Source: Saprospiraceae bacterium
GTDB lineage: Bacteria > Bacteroidota > Bacteroidia > Chitinophagales > Saprospiraceae
Length of the DNA stretch: 64,000 nt
Direction of reading: 5' to 3'
Assembly: GCA_016717265.1 (NCBI GenBank)
Contig: JADKFX010000001.1
Coordinates: forward strand, 2,306,501-2,370,500
Shown here: piece by piece, positions 37,815 to 46,834 of the stretch
How the letters are laid out: the number at the start of each line of letters is the position of its first letter
Position numbering within the stretch: the stretch's first letter is position 1
Made by a program: the position numbers and the translations under genes
The notes under the pieces: model-generated
What the model saw: only the letters and a program-made list of their open reading frames with translations
The model's database searches: none
Told to the model about the DNA's origin: nothing

Positions 37815-37831
37815 CCCGATTGACGATCGGG
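37815..37831. repeat. Small intergenic palindrome CCCGAT/ATCGGG
   Basis: CCCGAT (37815-37820) and ATCGGG (37826-37831) pair around a 5-base loop, next to a second short repeat TCCCTAAGGGA. Such GC-rich palindromes are common between genes in this phylum. Confidence 0.5.
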
Positions 37832-37862
37832 GATCCCTAAGGGATAATCTTTCTAATAACCC

Positions 37863-38090
37863 TTATCTTTTGATTTTGTTTTTGTAGTCCCAATGAATGT
37901 CCCTGAATTTTTGCAGCCAACGCTTAGGATCTTTTGCATTGATTTGTTCTACAGCAGTAAAGAAAGCAGAAGCATCTTTAAATTTTTTACCTCTAATTTT
38001 TAATTCGTCTTCTTCAAAATCAGCACCACTCCAAAAAATGAAAATCAGTTTGGAGTTTGTATTGAAGCTTTTGTTAAGAAACCGAAGCAA
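37863..38090 (-). CDS. Short hypothetical protein, possibly a gene remnant
   Basis: The 75-residue product is basic and Lys/Trp-rich (KIRGKKFKDASAFF and KDPKRWLQKF..IHWDYKN). I do not recognise it with confidence. It reads like the C-terminal end of a longer cytoplasmic protein whose front part has been lost, and nothing coding-like continues upstream of 38090. It lies on the same strand as the DUF2200 and SRPBCC genes but with separating gaps. Confidence 0.4.
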   Translation of the reverse strand: MLRFLNKSFNTNSKLIFIFWSGADFEEDELKIRGKKFKDASAFFTAVEQINAKDPKRWLQKFRDIHWDYKNKIKR

Positions 38091-38254
38091 AATGTTTAAG
38101 TAAGTATTTGTCTGACTGGGAAATCGTTTAACTATATTGTCAATGTTTACAAATTGTAATAAGCTATAATATTATTAACCTTCAAAACTAGGTATTGAAC
38201 TTACAAATTTTGAAAAAAACAAAAGAATTTATATTGACTAGTTTTTGAGTGTCA

Positions 38255-38785
38255 TTATTTTTCAAGAATATATTTTAAATTTGATAGACTCGTATTCATA
38301 TCTTTTGCCAGCATTTTTTCTATCATTGAAACCATAATATTCATTGGATATTTCATGGCACTTGCATTGCTCCAGTATACTTTTGTTTGATTTTCAGTTA
38401 AGGATTCTGTAGTTATATTTGCAAAAGCTATCCCTGCAAAGGGCCTTATAAAACGAATTTCTGTTTCAATGATTTTTCCTTCTACAATGGTTTTAATTTC
38501 CTGTTCGCCTGCACCTGCTTTTTTAGTTCCATTCCAGGCATAAATAAATCCAACGGTCCCGTCTATTCCTTTGAATTCTCTTTTCATGTCGGGTTCAACC
38601 ATTACCCATTTATTAAAGTTGTCTTGGTTTTTGAGTTGTTTTAAATAAGTAAATACTTTTTCAAGGGGCGCATTGATAATGATTTCACGATTAATTTTAT
38701 AGTTCTTTTTCGAGAAAAGCGCAATGATTAAAATCAAAGCTATAATGCCTAAAAGTAGAAGTAAAAAAGTAATTAAGATATTCAT
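38255..38785 (-). CDS. Membrane-anchored SRPBCC family protein
   Basis: The 176-residue protein has one N-terminal membrane helix (MNILITFLLLLLGIIALILI) and then a complete SRPBCC/polyketide-cyclase domain. It shows INAPLEKVFTYLKQLKNQDNFNKW, the GTVGFIYAW strand, GEQEIKTIVEGKIIETEI, and a long C-terminal helix ending DMNTSLSNLKYILE. The anchored form is frequent in Bacteroidota. The ligand is unknown. It is monocistronic. Confidence 0.85.
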   Translation of the reverse strand: MNILITFLLLLLGIIALILIIALFSKKNYKINREIIINAPLEKVFTYLKQLKNQDNFNKWVMVEPDMKREFKGIDGTVGFIYAWNGTKKAGAGEQEIKTIVEGKIIETEIRFIRPFAGIAFANITTESLTENQTKVYWSNASAMKYPMNIMVSMIEKMLAKDMNTSLSNLKYILEK

Positions 38786-38855
38786 TTTGATTATATTGTA
38801 ATTGTTAGGTGTGGAAATATTTTGAATTAATATTAGAATGTGCTTTTAGCAAATT

Positions 38856-39725
38856 TTATTCTTTTAATATCCGAGTACATAGTGTTTTTCCTTTTTCATT
38901 TGTAATTAATATAAAATAGAGTCCTTTTTCAAGTTGTGAAATATTTGGTTCATGGGTCGTTTTGCTTATCATCATTTGATTCCCGGTTGAAGAAAAAATT
39001 TGAATACTATTAATGTTTCCAAAATCTTGGGCTACTTCAACAGTAAGATTGCCAGTTGTAGGATTTGGAAATGCTTTTAGTTGAGTGTCCTTTTTTGAAA
39101 TTTCATTAACGGATGTATAAAGAATGTATTCGTTTCCAATTCCTAGCCAAAAGACAGGAATCGTATCAAGTCCTTTTATATAGCTATAGTTTTCATTATA
39201 CCCTCCAATTGTATTGGATGAAAATGTCACTGAGTCATTTTCTCCTAACACTTGTTGCCTTAAGTTGCTTGGACTTCCTACATCCCACCAGCCCCCGGGG
39301 TTAAAACTTGTAAATACACTACCATTTCTGCAGCTGTCTGTAAATAGTGAATTGTTCCAGGTAGCAGTAACTGGCCAATGCTTCGTGTGAATGTCAATCG
39401 TTTGAATATTCTCGTATTTAAATACCGGGCAGTAATAGTAGATAATTTGCTTTTTAGTATGGTAGCTTCCTGGCATGTTAAACCTGGTTCTATTATAAAA
39501 TTCATTCGTAATTCTCACATCAAGTCTACTATCAAGTGGAGTAGAAATCTTATTAATTTCTCCAAATGTGAGGTCTATACTATCTGTTGCTAATAAGTCA
39601 TAACCCAAGGTAATTGTGTCTTTGTCTCCAATTGCATCAATAAAGAACATTTTGAATGAAAACAATTGTCCTTGAGCTGTTATAAAGTAGCAAATTGTTG
39701 TAATTAGAAGTAAACTTTTTTTCAT
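38856..39725 (-). CDS. Secreted protein with T9SS sorting domain
   Basis: The 289-residue protein starts at 39725 (MKKSLLLITTICYFITAQG) with a clean signal peptide. The alternative start 30 bases upstream would bury it. The body (about 20-210) is beta-rich with no known domain and contains DKDTITLGYD and GGWWDVGSPS. The end (about 218-289) is a T9SS sorting domain, KAFPNPTTGNLTVEVA to CTRILKE. It is exported to the surface or medium. Confidence 0.8.
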   Translation of the reverse strand: MKKSLLLITTICYFITAQGQLFSFKMFFIDAIGDKDTITLGYDLLATDSIDLTFGEINKISTPLDSRLDVRITNEFYNRTRFNMPGSYHTKKQIIYYYCPVFKYENIQTIDIHTKHWPVTATWNNSLFTDSCRNGSVFTSFNPGGWWDVGSPSNLRQQVLGENDSVTFSSNTIGGYNENYSYIKGLDTIPVFWLGIGNEYILYTSVNEISKKDTQLKAFPNPTTGNLTVEVAQDFGNINSIQIFSSTGNQMMISKTTHEPNISQLEKGLYFILITNEKGKTLCTRILKE

Positions 39726-39936
39726 TGTTGATTTTTTAAAATTACACAATAACAATTTGAATGCTAAGGTACTGTAAGTTCAGAATATTAACGGTCTGTA
39801 TAACGCAAATGTTGATGTGCAGAATATTTTCAATGAATTAATAGTCCATTAATTTCACAAAATAGCATTCAGTGTTTCGTGATGCTCTGTGTTCCAATAG
39901 TAACTTCATTTTCGTTCTAATGATATTTTCATGCCT

Positions 39937-40106
39937 AAATATGTCAACATTGTTCCAGAATTTTACAAAACGCCCATTCTCATCTTTATGAATATCAATA
40001 CCGATTACGTTCACTTTTTTGCGGTTGCAGGAATTCCAAATAAAGATCATTAATAGGTGACTGATGTCTCAAATTGAAATATTGCATTGTTGTCGTCTCC
40101 AATGAG
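39937..40106 (-). pseudogene. Relic of a SnoaL-like (NTF2-fold) gene
   Basis: The minus strand reads GDDNNAIFQFETSVTY, two stops, SLFGIPATA, then after a one-base slip in an A run KKVNVIGIDIHKDENGRF and VKFWNNVDIF. This is the typical C-terminal half of SnoaL/ester-cyclase-like proteins (LFGIPATGK..., GIDI.R.ENGK..E.WNN.D). Stops, a frameshift and loss of both ends mark it as decayed. The 70-residue ORF at 39838-40050 only partly overlaps the true frame. Confidence 0.6.
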
Positions 40107-40336
40107 ATATTTAAGATATAATTAAAAGTAGGGTAAAGCTATGCGATCAAACCAGTCCAGAGCAACAATCTGATTAACTCGATCTCTATTTCGATTATTA
40201 TGCCGGCGATTTAGTATCCATAGTTTGTCGAGAATCTATCTTTGAGTCATTTTTTTTGAATTATAGATTTTTAAAGTTTAAAAATATTTTTTGGATGAGC
40301 ATCTGAAATTGGTTTTAAAATTCTTATTCAGTTCTG

Positions 40337-41059
40337 CTAGATAAACAAAGCATTAAATTGTCTTTTTTCTTTTGCTTTCAACTTTAGAATATATTCTGCT
40401 GTATTCATGGGAAATTGTTCTTGAGAAAAGAAATTAATTGCAGAATAAGTATCGTGCCAATTGCCCAGCATTTTTTGTAGCTTGTCAATTTCTAATTCAT
40501 TTAATTTAATTTCTTTTTTTATCTTATTTGGTAAAGCATTATAAATAAATAATAATTTTTTAATTTTCGATCTGTATCGATGCACATGCTCTCGGTCTTT
40601 GGTTTTAAATTTTTTATTTGCTTTCTGTTTTTCAAAATATTTAATAATTATTTTTTTATCAGGAAGTATTTCAGGAAAACTAACATTATTTTGAAAAGTC
40701 TTTATAATTTTACTATATCGCAAATCATGTTTAATAAATTGTTGGGTTAGAATATTTTCTTTCTTTTTTAACTGTGTAATGAGTCTCTTGGGAGGATGCT
40801 GAAAAAGTGAAAGCAAGTGAATATTTATTTGAATTTCCCGTATTTTGCCTGCTTTTTTAAATATAGGTTTTATCTTATTCGTATTAAAACTTTCTCCATA
40901 TACATTTTTAGCAAAGGAAAATACTGCATTTATTTTTTTGATTTCTAACCTTAGTCGATGAAGGTGTTCGGGCTTTTTGTCTTTTGTGTAAGCGGATAGG
41001 TTCTTTGTGATAGATTTGATGCGAGTAACAACATATTGATTTAATAGATTATTTGGCAT
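40337..41059 (-). CDS. CHAD domain protein
   Basis: The 240-residue protein is one CHAD domain, an all-helical fold rich in Lys and His. Two half-repeats are visible: EHLHRLRLEIKKINAVFSFAK near residues 31-51, and EHVHRYRSKIKKLLFIYNAL near 157-176, followed by KLQKMLGNWHDTYSA. CHAD domains bind polyphosphate and are often near ppk genes. Here ppk1 is about 32 kb away. It is a cytoplasmic protein, and the gene is monocistronic. Confidence 0.9.
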   Translation of the reverse strand: MPNNLLNQYVVTRIKSITKNLSAYTKDKKPEHLHRLRLEIKKINAVFSFAKNVYGESFNTNKIKPIFKKAGKIREIQINIHLLSLFQHPPKRLITQLKKKENILTQQFIKHDLRYSKIIKTFQNNVSFPEILPDKKIIIKYFEKQKANKKFKTKDREHVHRYRSKIKKLLFIYNALPNKIKKEIKLNELEIDKLQKMLGNWHDTYSAINFFSQEQFPMNTAEYILKLKAKEKRQFNALFI

Positions 41060-41236
41060 TACTTTTTTGTCTTTTAAAATTTATTAAATAAATAAAGACT
41101 CAGCCCTCTTACTTGTAAATTCTGTTTGAATCTGTTCTATTTCTTTTTTGTCAAGCAGCTTTATTTTGTCTGATGATATAGTATTTTGAAATCCAGCTCA
41201 AATACATTTGCAAATCAAAGCTCATGGATGCATTTG

Positions 41237-42208
41237 TTATTTATTTCCATTACTAATTTTTTCGTTTTGGATTGGTGAATAATCTGTTTTAGTTTGTCCA
41301 TTAACTTGTAATTGCTCAAAGTAACATTTAATACCTGTTGCAAAATTTATGTCTTCTATGTTTTGAATATGAAAATGTAAATGTGCTTCTGAAGAATTTC
41401 CTGAATTACCACAAAGTCCTAAAAGCTGTCCTTGTGCAACTTTTTGTCCTTGTTTTACTTTTATTGAATGCTGTTTGAAATGAGCAAAAAACAAATATTC
41501 ATTATTCGATGCCTTTAAAATTACAGTATTTCCTGGAATATAGATTGTATTTATAATTCCGGGTATATTATCTTTAATTCCATCCACAACTAAAACTATT
41601 TCTCCGTCACAAGGAGTAGTAATTTCTCTTCCAAATGCATAATAATCTTCATTCGTTTTTCCGGTAGTTTTAAAGGAGCTTCCTTTTTCGTCTGTGATTA
41701 CAAGGTCGAAAGCGTTTTTTTGAGCTTCACTTTCAACGTGATAGTTTAGTTCTTTTGTATCACCACCCCAAATAACAGTCCATTCGTCTTTAAATGGCAA
41801 TACAAGTTTGGTTTTATTGCGGTCAATTTTTGGTAAATCATTATCTTTATATGGTTTTACAAATAACCCATTAATTTTTGAATTATTATCCACTGAAATA
41901 TTTAAAGTAAATATGCCGCTTTCAAAATTAGTTTTGTATGAACCATAGGTTTGTTCATATTTTACAAATTCTAGTTTTGTGATTTTTCCTGCTTGTGATT
42001 TAAGTCCAGCTAAAAACTCTTTTGTTTTATCAATAGGTAATGCATTTTGCATTTCACTTGAAAAGGACAAGTATATCGCTTCAAAATTGTTTGCATTATA
42101 ATTATTTTTAAAACGGTCAGAAGCTGCTATACTGTTTGCATTTTCAGTCTGACCAAAAGACAGGTTCATAATTAATGTTAATGTTAAGATGGATAAAAAA
42201 TTCTTCAT
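41237..42208 (-). CDS. Exported M23 family peptidase with DUF3887-like N-terminus
   Basis: The 323-residue protein has a signal peptide (to about LSFGQ). An N-terminal domain of the DUF3887 kind follows (FKNNYNANNFEAIYLSFSSEMQNALP). The M23/LytM metallopeptidase domain (about 165-305) has FFAHFKQHSIKVKQGQKV, GLCGNSGNS and the zinc motif HLHFHIQN. It probably trims peptidoglycan peptides or another Gly-rich substrate in the periplasm. It is monocistronic. Confidence 0.88.
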   Translation of the reverse strand: MKNFLSILTLTLIMNLSFGQTENANSIAASDRFKNNYNANNFEAIYLSFSSEMQNALPIDKTKEFLAGLKSQAGKITKLEFVKYEQTYGSYKTNFESGIFTLNISVDNNSKINGLFVKPYKDNDLPKIDRNKTKLVLPFKDEWTVIWGGDTKELNYHVESEAQKNAFDLVITDEKGSSFKTTGKTNEDYYAFGREITTPCDGEIVLVVDGIKDNIPGIINTIYIPGNTVILKASNNEYLFFAHFKQHSIKVKQGQKVAQGQLLGLCGNSGNSSEAHLHFHIQNIEDINFATGIKCYFEQLQVNGQTKTDYSPIQNEKISNGNK

Positions 42209-42428
42209 TTGATGGTCTGTTTACCGGTTTATATTTAGCTGCTAAAGTGCTCAATAGAGAGTCGCAGAGGATGAAATGAACGGAAGATATAATTTTCAAC
42301 AAAACAAAGTAGCACAACGCAAAAGCTTGGAATCATTTTTTGATTTTGAAAGCTACAAAAGTTTAAAATTAATTCAGCACAAAAAAAAATAGTTAGTTGC
42401 ATTTTGTTGGAGTAGCTAAATATTTATA

Positions 42429-42893
42429 TTATCGAAACGAAGAATAAAATTCGTTATTATTGTTTTCATATTTTAATAATTCTTCAGCGGTTATACCTAA
42501 AATGCTTGCACATTTACCGGCATAATCTTTAGGGTACTTATTCTTAAAATATTGTATGATTATATCCATGCTATTAGGGTGTTTAAAATCTTTAGCCAAA
42601 AAAGTCAAATCCCTGTCTTTTTCTTTTTCATTAGAATATTTCCAGGAATTGTACAGGTAAAAGTAATGCAATACGATCCGCATACAAACTTCGTTAAGTT
42701 CTTCTGATTCTATGTTCGTTGATGCTGTTTGGATATATTGCCCTTTTACTACTTCAAAGTTTTTCCGGAGAATATCCATCGTATCCGCAAAGTTTTGACC
42801 CGGCAAAGGCAATTCCTTATAAGCTGTTTTTAATTGAAGTCCATACTCATTTTCAAGCAGCTCAATTTTTATTTTTTCTATATAAAATTCCAT
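42429..42893 (-). CDS. Hypothetical soluble protein, partner of the membrane protein at 42910
   Basis: The 154-residue product has no signal peptide and no family I recognise. It is helical, with ELNEVCMRIVLHYFYLYNSW in the middle and IIQYFKNKYPKDYAGKCASILGITAEELLKY near the end. It starts 16 bases after the stop of the 372-residue membrane protein gene, so the two are very likely one transcript. Confidence 0.6.
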   Translation of the reverse strand: MEFYIEKIKIELLENEYGLQLKTAYKELPLPGQNFADTMDILRKNFEVVKGQYIQTASTNIESEELNEVCMRIVLHYFYLYNSWKYSNEKEKDRDLTFLAKDFKHPNSMDIIIQYFKNKYPKDYAGKCASILGITAEELLKYENNNNEFYSSFR

Positions 42894-42909
42894 TTTAAGA
42901 AAGCTTTTA

Positions 42910-44028
42910 TTAATTTAATTTTAACCAATTATTTACAGCAAGTTTATATTTATTGTGCGTTTCAATGTATGATTTTTTATGTTGTTCGTTTTTTCTTTCA
43001 GGGGGTATTATGTCCAATGTTTCTTGAATTTTAATCATTGCTGGTTTAAATTCTTTAGAATAATTTTTAAACTGTTCTTCTAAAACACGACACACAAGTT
43101 CAATATCAGATACACCTAACTCAAGATTATAGGGGTCGTCAAGTGATTTTCCAACTCTAATATTTAAAACTTTTAGGCTGGATTGTATAGGTTGAATAAA
43201 TTTTTCTGGGTGTTCCATTTTATTTCCATCCAGGAATGCGTAGACAAAATAGGTAGGGTCATCATATACATAAATTTCTTCCAGGTTCTTTTGACCTAGA
43301 ATGTCTATTAAGTCCTGTTCCCAATTTTCAAAAGATTTTATTTTAACTGTGGCAGCTTCTCGTTGTGTTTTATCGTTTTTAGGATGTGCAAATTTTAATA
43401 AGCCTGTTATTGTTGATTCGTTATAATTTGCAATAGATTCTAAAGTAGCTTTATAATCAGAAAGCTTTTCTGTCTTATGATTTTTTTCTAATTGAATGCC
43501 ATTTAAACGTTGCTGTACCCAGAACTTTCCAAAAGTATAAAGTATACCTATGGCAATTATTTGACTGACAAAGAAACCAGCCTGAATGAGGAATTTTACC
43601 CAAAAAGGTGCAAATCCACTTAAGCTCTGGACATTTATGAGATATACACTCGGAATGAGCAGTAATAGAGGTAACCAAAAATAAACTCTACTTCGAATAA
43701 ACCAAGTCATAAATTGTGGAAATTCGCTTCCTATAATTTTAGTATGGTATTCTAAGCTCCAGATAAGAGCAAATACAAATGATATCCAGCCTAAGAAAAC
43801 CAACCAATTCCGATATTTCATGATGGATGGAGGAAACCAATCAAAGCAATGGTTTAGGTTCATATTCCAAACCAAAAGACCTGTAGAAATAATGAAACCC
43901 GCCAAATAGATAAGCCAGGCAAAGGAATACCCAACACCATAATCTCCACCTGGCATCGGTTTAAGCAAAAGATTGACAAGGAAGCCATAAATGATAATGA
44001 CTAAAACGAATAGTATGTTTCCAAGCAT
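42910..44028 (-). CDS. Membrane protein with long cytoplasmic tail, unknown function
   Basis: The 372-residue protein has about five membrane segments in its first half, with an Asp/Gly loop (LLKPMPGGDYGVGYSF) and a WF..R.R segment. A soluble tail of about 200 residues follows (KNHKTEKLSDYKATLESIA..., DILGQKNLEEIYVYDDPTYF, DPYNLELGVSDIELVCRVLE). I do not recognise a family. The downstream 154-residue gene follows at 16 bases. The tail composition, with no Lys-rich nuclease or kinase motif, gives no function. Confidence 0.6.
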   Translation of the reverse strand: MLGNILFVLVIIIYGFLVNLLLKPMPGGDYGVGYSFAWLIYLAGFIISTGLLVWNMNLNHCFDWFPPSIMKYRNWLVFLGWISFVFALIWSLEYHTKIIGSEFPQFMTWFIRSRVYFWLPLLLLIPSVYLINVQSLSGFAPFWVKFLIQAGFFVSQIIAIGILYTFGKFWVQQRLNGIQLEKNHKTEKLSDYKATLESIANYNESTITGLLKFAHPKNDKTQREAATVKIKSFENWEQDLIDILGQKNLEEIYVYDDPTYFVYAFLDGNKMEHPEKFIQPIQSSLKVLNIRVGKSLDDPYNLELGVSDIELVCRVLEEQFKNYSKEFKPAMIKIQETLDIIPPERKNEQHKKSYIETHNKYKLAVNNWLKLN

Positions 44029-44641
44029 TGAATTTTTAATTTTAATGAATGGGTCAGTTTGGATGTACGGATAAGTAAACTGGAATTTCTTTTAGTTTTA
44101 TCGAATATTAAAGTGTGAAAATACTAAAGTTTAGATTACTATTTGTAAAATATAATTTATAAAATCCCCACCATATGATAGGAATAGTTTGGCAGTGTGT
44201 ATTATTTTATCTGAAGCTGTATCTTTAAATAATTTAAACCCGTCTAAGTCTTTTGAATTCATTTTAACCTGAAATATATCAAAGTTTTTTTGGAGTGTAA
44301 AATCTAATATTTAAATTTTAGCGAAAGCTTTTAAACGCTTAGTATATTAAGGCAAAGTTTGTTATTGTATTCAAGTAAAATTAAATTGCGTACTCTCTTT
44401 ACTTAAGTAAAAATTACTAAATTCACAAAACTGATTGCAGATCACAGATTGTGGCGCTTCTGTGAATAAATTCCGCTGACTTGTCCAGCTTTAGCGGGAT
44501 TGCAAATTTGCAGTGATGCGGTTCTTGATTTTTTGAAACCCGGGCATCAAAGTTGTTGATTATAAGCACTATTGATTAAAGCGTTGAATATTGAAAGCTA
44601 ATGGCATGGTTGCATAGAAGTTTAAGCAATTCAACGAATGA
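44029..44641. other. Intergenic region, no clear gene
   Basis: A 43-codon minus-strand frame at about 44137-44268 (MNSKDLDGFKLFKDTASDK...) is open but has no recognised relatives. A GC-richer patch at 44440-44560 has no coding sense. I cannot assign either. Confidence 0.3.
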
Positions 44642-46156
44642 CTAAGCGTTTTTTACTGGTGCGGTATGATGCATAAAATGTGCTGCGATATTTAACGGTC
44701 GCATGCTGTATCTCTTTTTATGTCGATGACCACTACTTTTATTAAGTATTTTCTTTAGTAATTGTATCGTATCAATTATGAAATCTCCTTTATTAAGCAT
44801 AACACATTCTGCTTTGGCAGCATGTGCAGCATCCGTTACTTCGCTTCGGGTTGCAATGCCCGTTTTGCTGAATGTTTCAAGAACCTGTGTAGCCCAAATG
44901 ACTGGTGTATTGGAAGCTTCGCAAATCCATAAAATCTCATCCTGTATTTCGCTTAGTCTTTCAAAACCGATTTCGACTGCCAGGTCGCCTCGTGCTATCA
45001 TGACACCGAATGTTTCTTCTGTCATAGCTTCAAGGAGTATTGACGGTAGGTTTATTACGGCTTCTGGAGTTTCTATTTTTAAAATAAGCTTCGGGCTGTT
45101 TTTATATTTTTTAAATGTGTCTTTTATTATTTTGAGATCGGAAGGGGTTCGTAAAAAACTGCATCCGGCAAGGTCAGCGTTTGAAGCAATAAATGGAATA
45201 GCTTTTAAATCTGCGTCCGAAAGAACAGGTAAATTAAGTGTTGAATCTGGCAGATTTAATCCTTTATCTTTTTTCAAAAAAGGTTTATTAGATGAAATCC
45301 TTGTAATCTTTAAATATTGTTTCCCTTTTTTTATTTTTACAATTCCTTCAAACTTTCCGTCATCTATAATGATTCTTTCGCCTTCCTTTAAAATGGAAAT
45401 AACTCCATATTCATAACAAGATATAACTTTTTGATTTTGTCTTACTTTAGCTCCTGATTCCAGGAGTAGAATTTCTTGCCCCAGAGCTATTTTAAGTTTC
45501 CCATTTTCTTTTCCTTTACCCGGTAAGTCAACCCGCATTTTAGGACCTGCTATATCCATATATATTTTACAGGCACAGCCACTTTTTTCACAAGCATGGT
45601 GTATTGTTTCAATCAGCACTTCCCAGTTTTTCTCATTTCCATGTGCGCAGTTTATCCGTGCAATATTCATCCCAGCTTTAAGTAAAGCCATTATTAAATT
45701 TACATCCTTCTCAAAGGAGGTATCAAGGGTTACCATAATGTGTGGTATTGAAGGCTCCTTTTTGAAACCAAATAAATCGGTTGTCCGTTTATTCAAAGTG
45801 TTTTGTGCAGCAAAATAATCAAAATCCGATATCTCCTTATTTATTATAGTTGCACCGATCCTTTGTCTGATAGATTGAATTTGCTTTAAAATATGACTTT
45901 CTGAACTTGCTAAACTGGATAAACCGGCTTGATGTAAATTATCTTGCAACAAACGAACATCTTCATTTCTTAATGCAAGATATTGAACGAGGTTAACAGC
46001 GCTTTTTTGCTGAGAAATGTGACGCGACGAAATCAGCTTTTTGCGAGTTAACGCTGCAATGCTTATTTTTTTTTCAAGTAGTTGCATATCTTTTTGTAGC
46101 TGTTTAAGGTTTTTCATAGAATAATAATATTCTTGCAAACTTAATGTACCCCGCAT
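44642..46156 (-). CDS. Atypical pyruvate kinase-like protein with N-terminal helical extension
   Basis: The 504-residue protein has a Lys/Gln-rich helical N-terminus of about 130 residues (LEKKISIAALTRKKL..., DVRLLQDNLHQAGLSSLASS). The pyruvate kinase TIM barrel and B-domain follow. Motifs include INCAHGN (an altered NFSHG), MDIAGPKMR, LKIETPEAV, VMIARGDLAVEIG, WATQVLETF and TRSEVTDAA. It ends after the barrel, without the C-terminal regulatory domain. Catalytic Lys and metal ligands appear kept, so it may still be a kinase. It is not the canonical glycolytic enzyme. ATG 46117 is an alternative start. Confidence 0.8.
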   Translation of the reverse strand: MRGTLSLQEYYYSMKNLKQLQKDMQLLEKKISIAALTRKKLISSRHISQQKSAVNLVQYLALRNEDVRLLQDNLHQAGLSSLASSESHILKQIQSIRQRIGATIINKEISDFDYFAAQNTLNKRTTDLFGFKKEPSIPHIMVTLDTSFEKDVNLIMALLKAGMNIARINCAHGNEKNWEVLIETIHHACEKSGCACKIYMDIAGPKMRVDLPGKGKENGKLKIALGQEILLLESGAKVRQNQKVISCYEYGVISILKEGERIIIDDGKFEGIVKIKKGKQYLKITRISSNKPFLKKDKGLNLPDSTLNLPVLSDADLKAIPFIASNADLAGCSFLRTPSDLKIIKDTFKKYKNSPKLILKIETPEAVINLPSILLEAMTEETFGVMIARGDLAVEIGFERLSEIQDEILWICEASNTPVIWATQVLETFSKTGIATRSEVTDAAHAAKAECVMLNKGDFIIDTIQLLKKILNKSSGHRHKKRYSMRPLNIAAHFMHHTAPVKNA

Positions 46157-46431
46157 GGATATTAAGTGATAATTATCAGCTTTGTGAAAATTTATTAATT
46201 ATTTAATATCATGTAAGGATGCTCCCCGGAAACATTTTTTTAAAAAAGGAACTTTTCTTCGTTTGGCAATTGTTTTTCGTGTTAGACCTTTTAAACTCCT
46301 TGCGATTATTTTCTTAATTCGTTTCTGTATTGTTAGTGGATGTTGACAAACTCCATTTTATATGTTCGTTTTTCGACAAGATTTGCAAAATTGAATACTA
46401 TGTTGAATGGAGTTCGTTGTGACCCCGAAAT

Positions 46432-46672
46432 TTATAGTTTAATCAAGTTTTTTGCAAACTCCAGCTCCACATCTTTCTTTTCCAACTTGTCTTTTATAGA
46501 GGGAATAATTATATGATTAGGGATTAAACCCCTGTCTGGATATGGATATCCTTTTACTGCCATTGTATAGTTCATTAAAGGTATTTCAACACTTACTTTT
46601 GTATTTGGGAGAAAATATTCTGGTGTGGGGCCGGAGCAATTTCCATAATATCCACCTCCACTTTCTTCCGAT
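46432..46672 (-). pseudogene. C-terminal relic of an S41 peptidase gene
   Basis: The minus strand carries a 79-codon open stretch without a start. It reads EESGGGYYGNCSG, PTPEYFLPNTKVSVEIPL, GYPYPDRGLIPNH and a final KKDVELEFAKNLIKL before TAA (46434-46432). This is the C-terminal end of an S41 peptidase, where GEETGGGYYGN and the GRG.IPD..V.P tail are usual. A stop precedes EESGGGYYG, and no front part of the gene is visible. The rest of 46157-46834 shows nothing. Confidence 0.6.
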
Positions 46673-46834
46673 TATGCATAACACGAGATGATTCGTAGGA
46701 CAGCCGTTTAGGCTAGTTTGTTTTCATAGTCATTGTTGGGCATTCGTATCTTATCAATATAAGTTAAACATTTAAAGTCCATTGAACTTTAAAACAGCTC
46801 CTGGGTATTATTTTGAGATGCTTTTACCTTTTAT

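Noticed and set aside
42278..42394. 38-codon plus-strand frame MNGRYNFQQNK...
   Set aside because: It has a start and stop but no leader, family or neighbour to support it.
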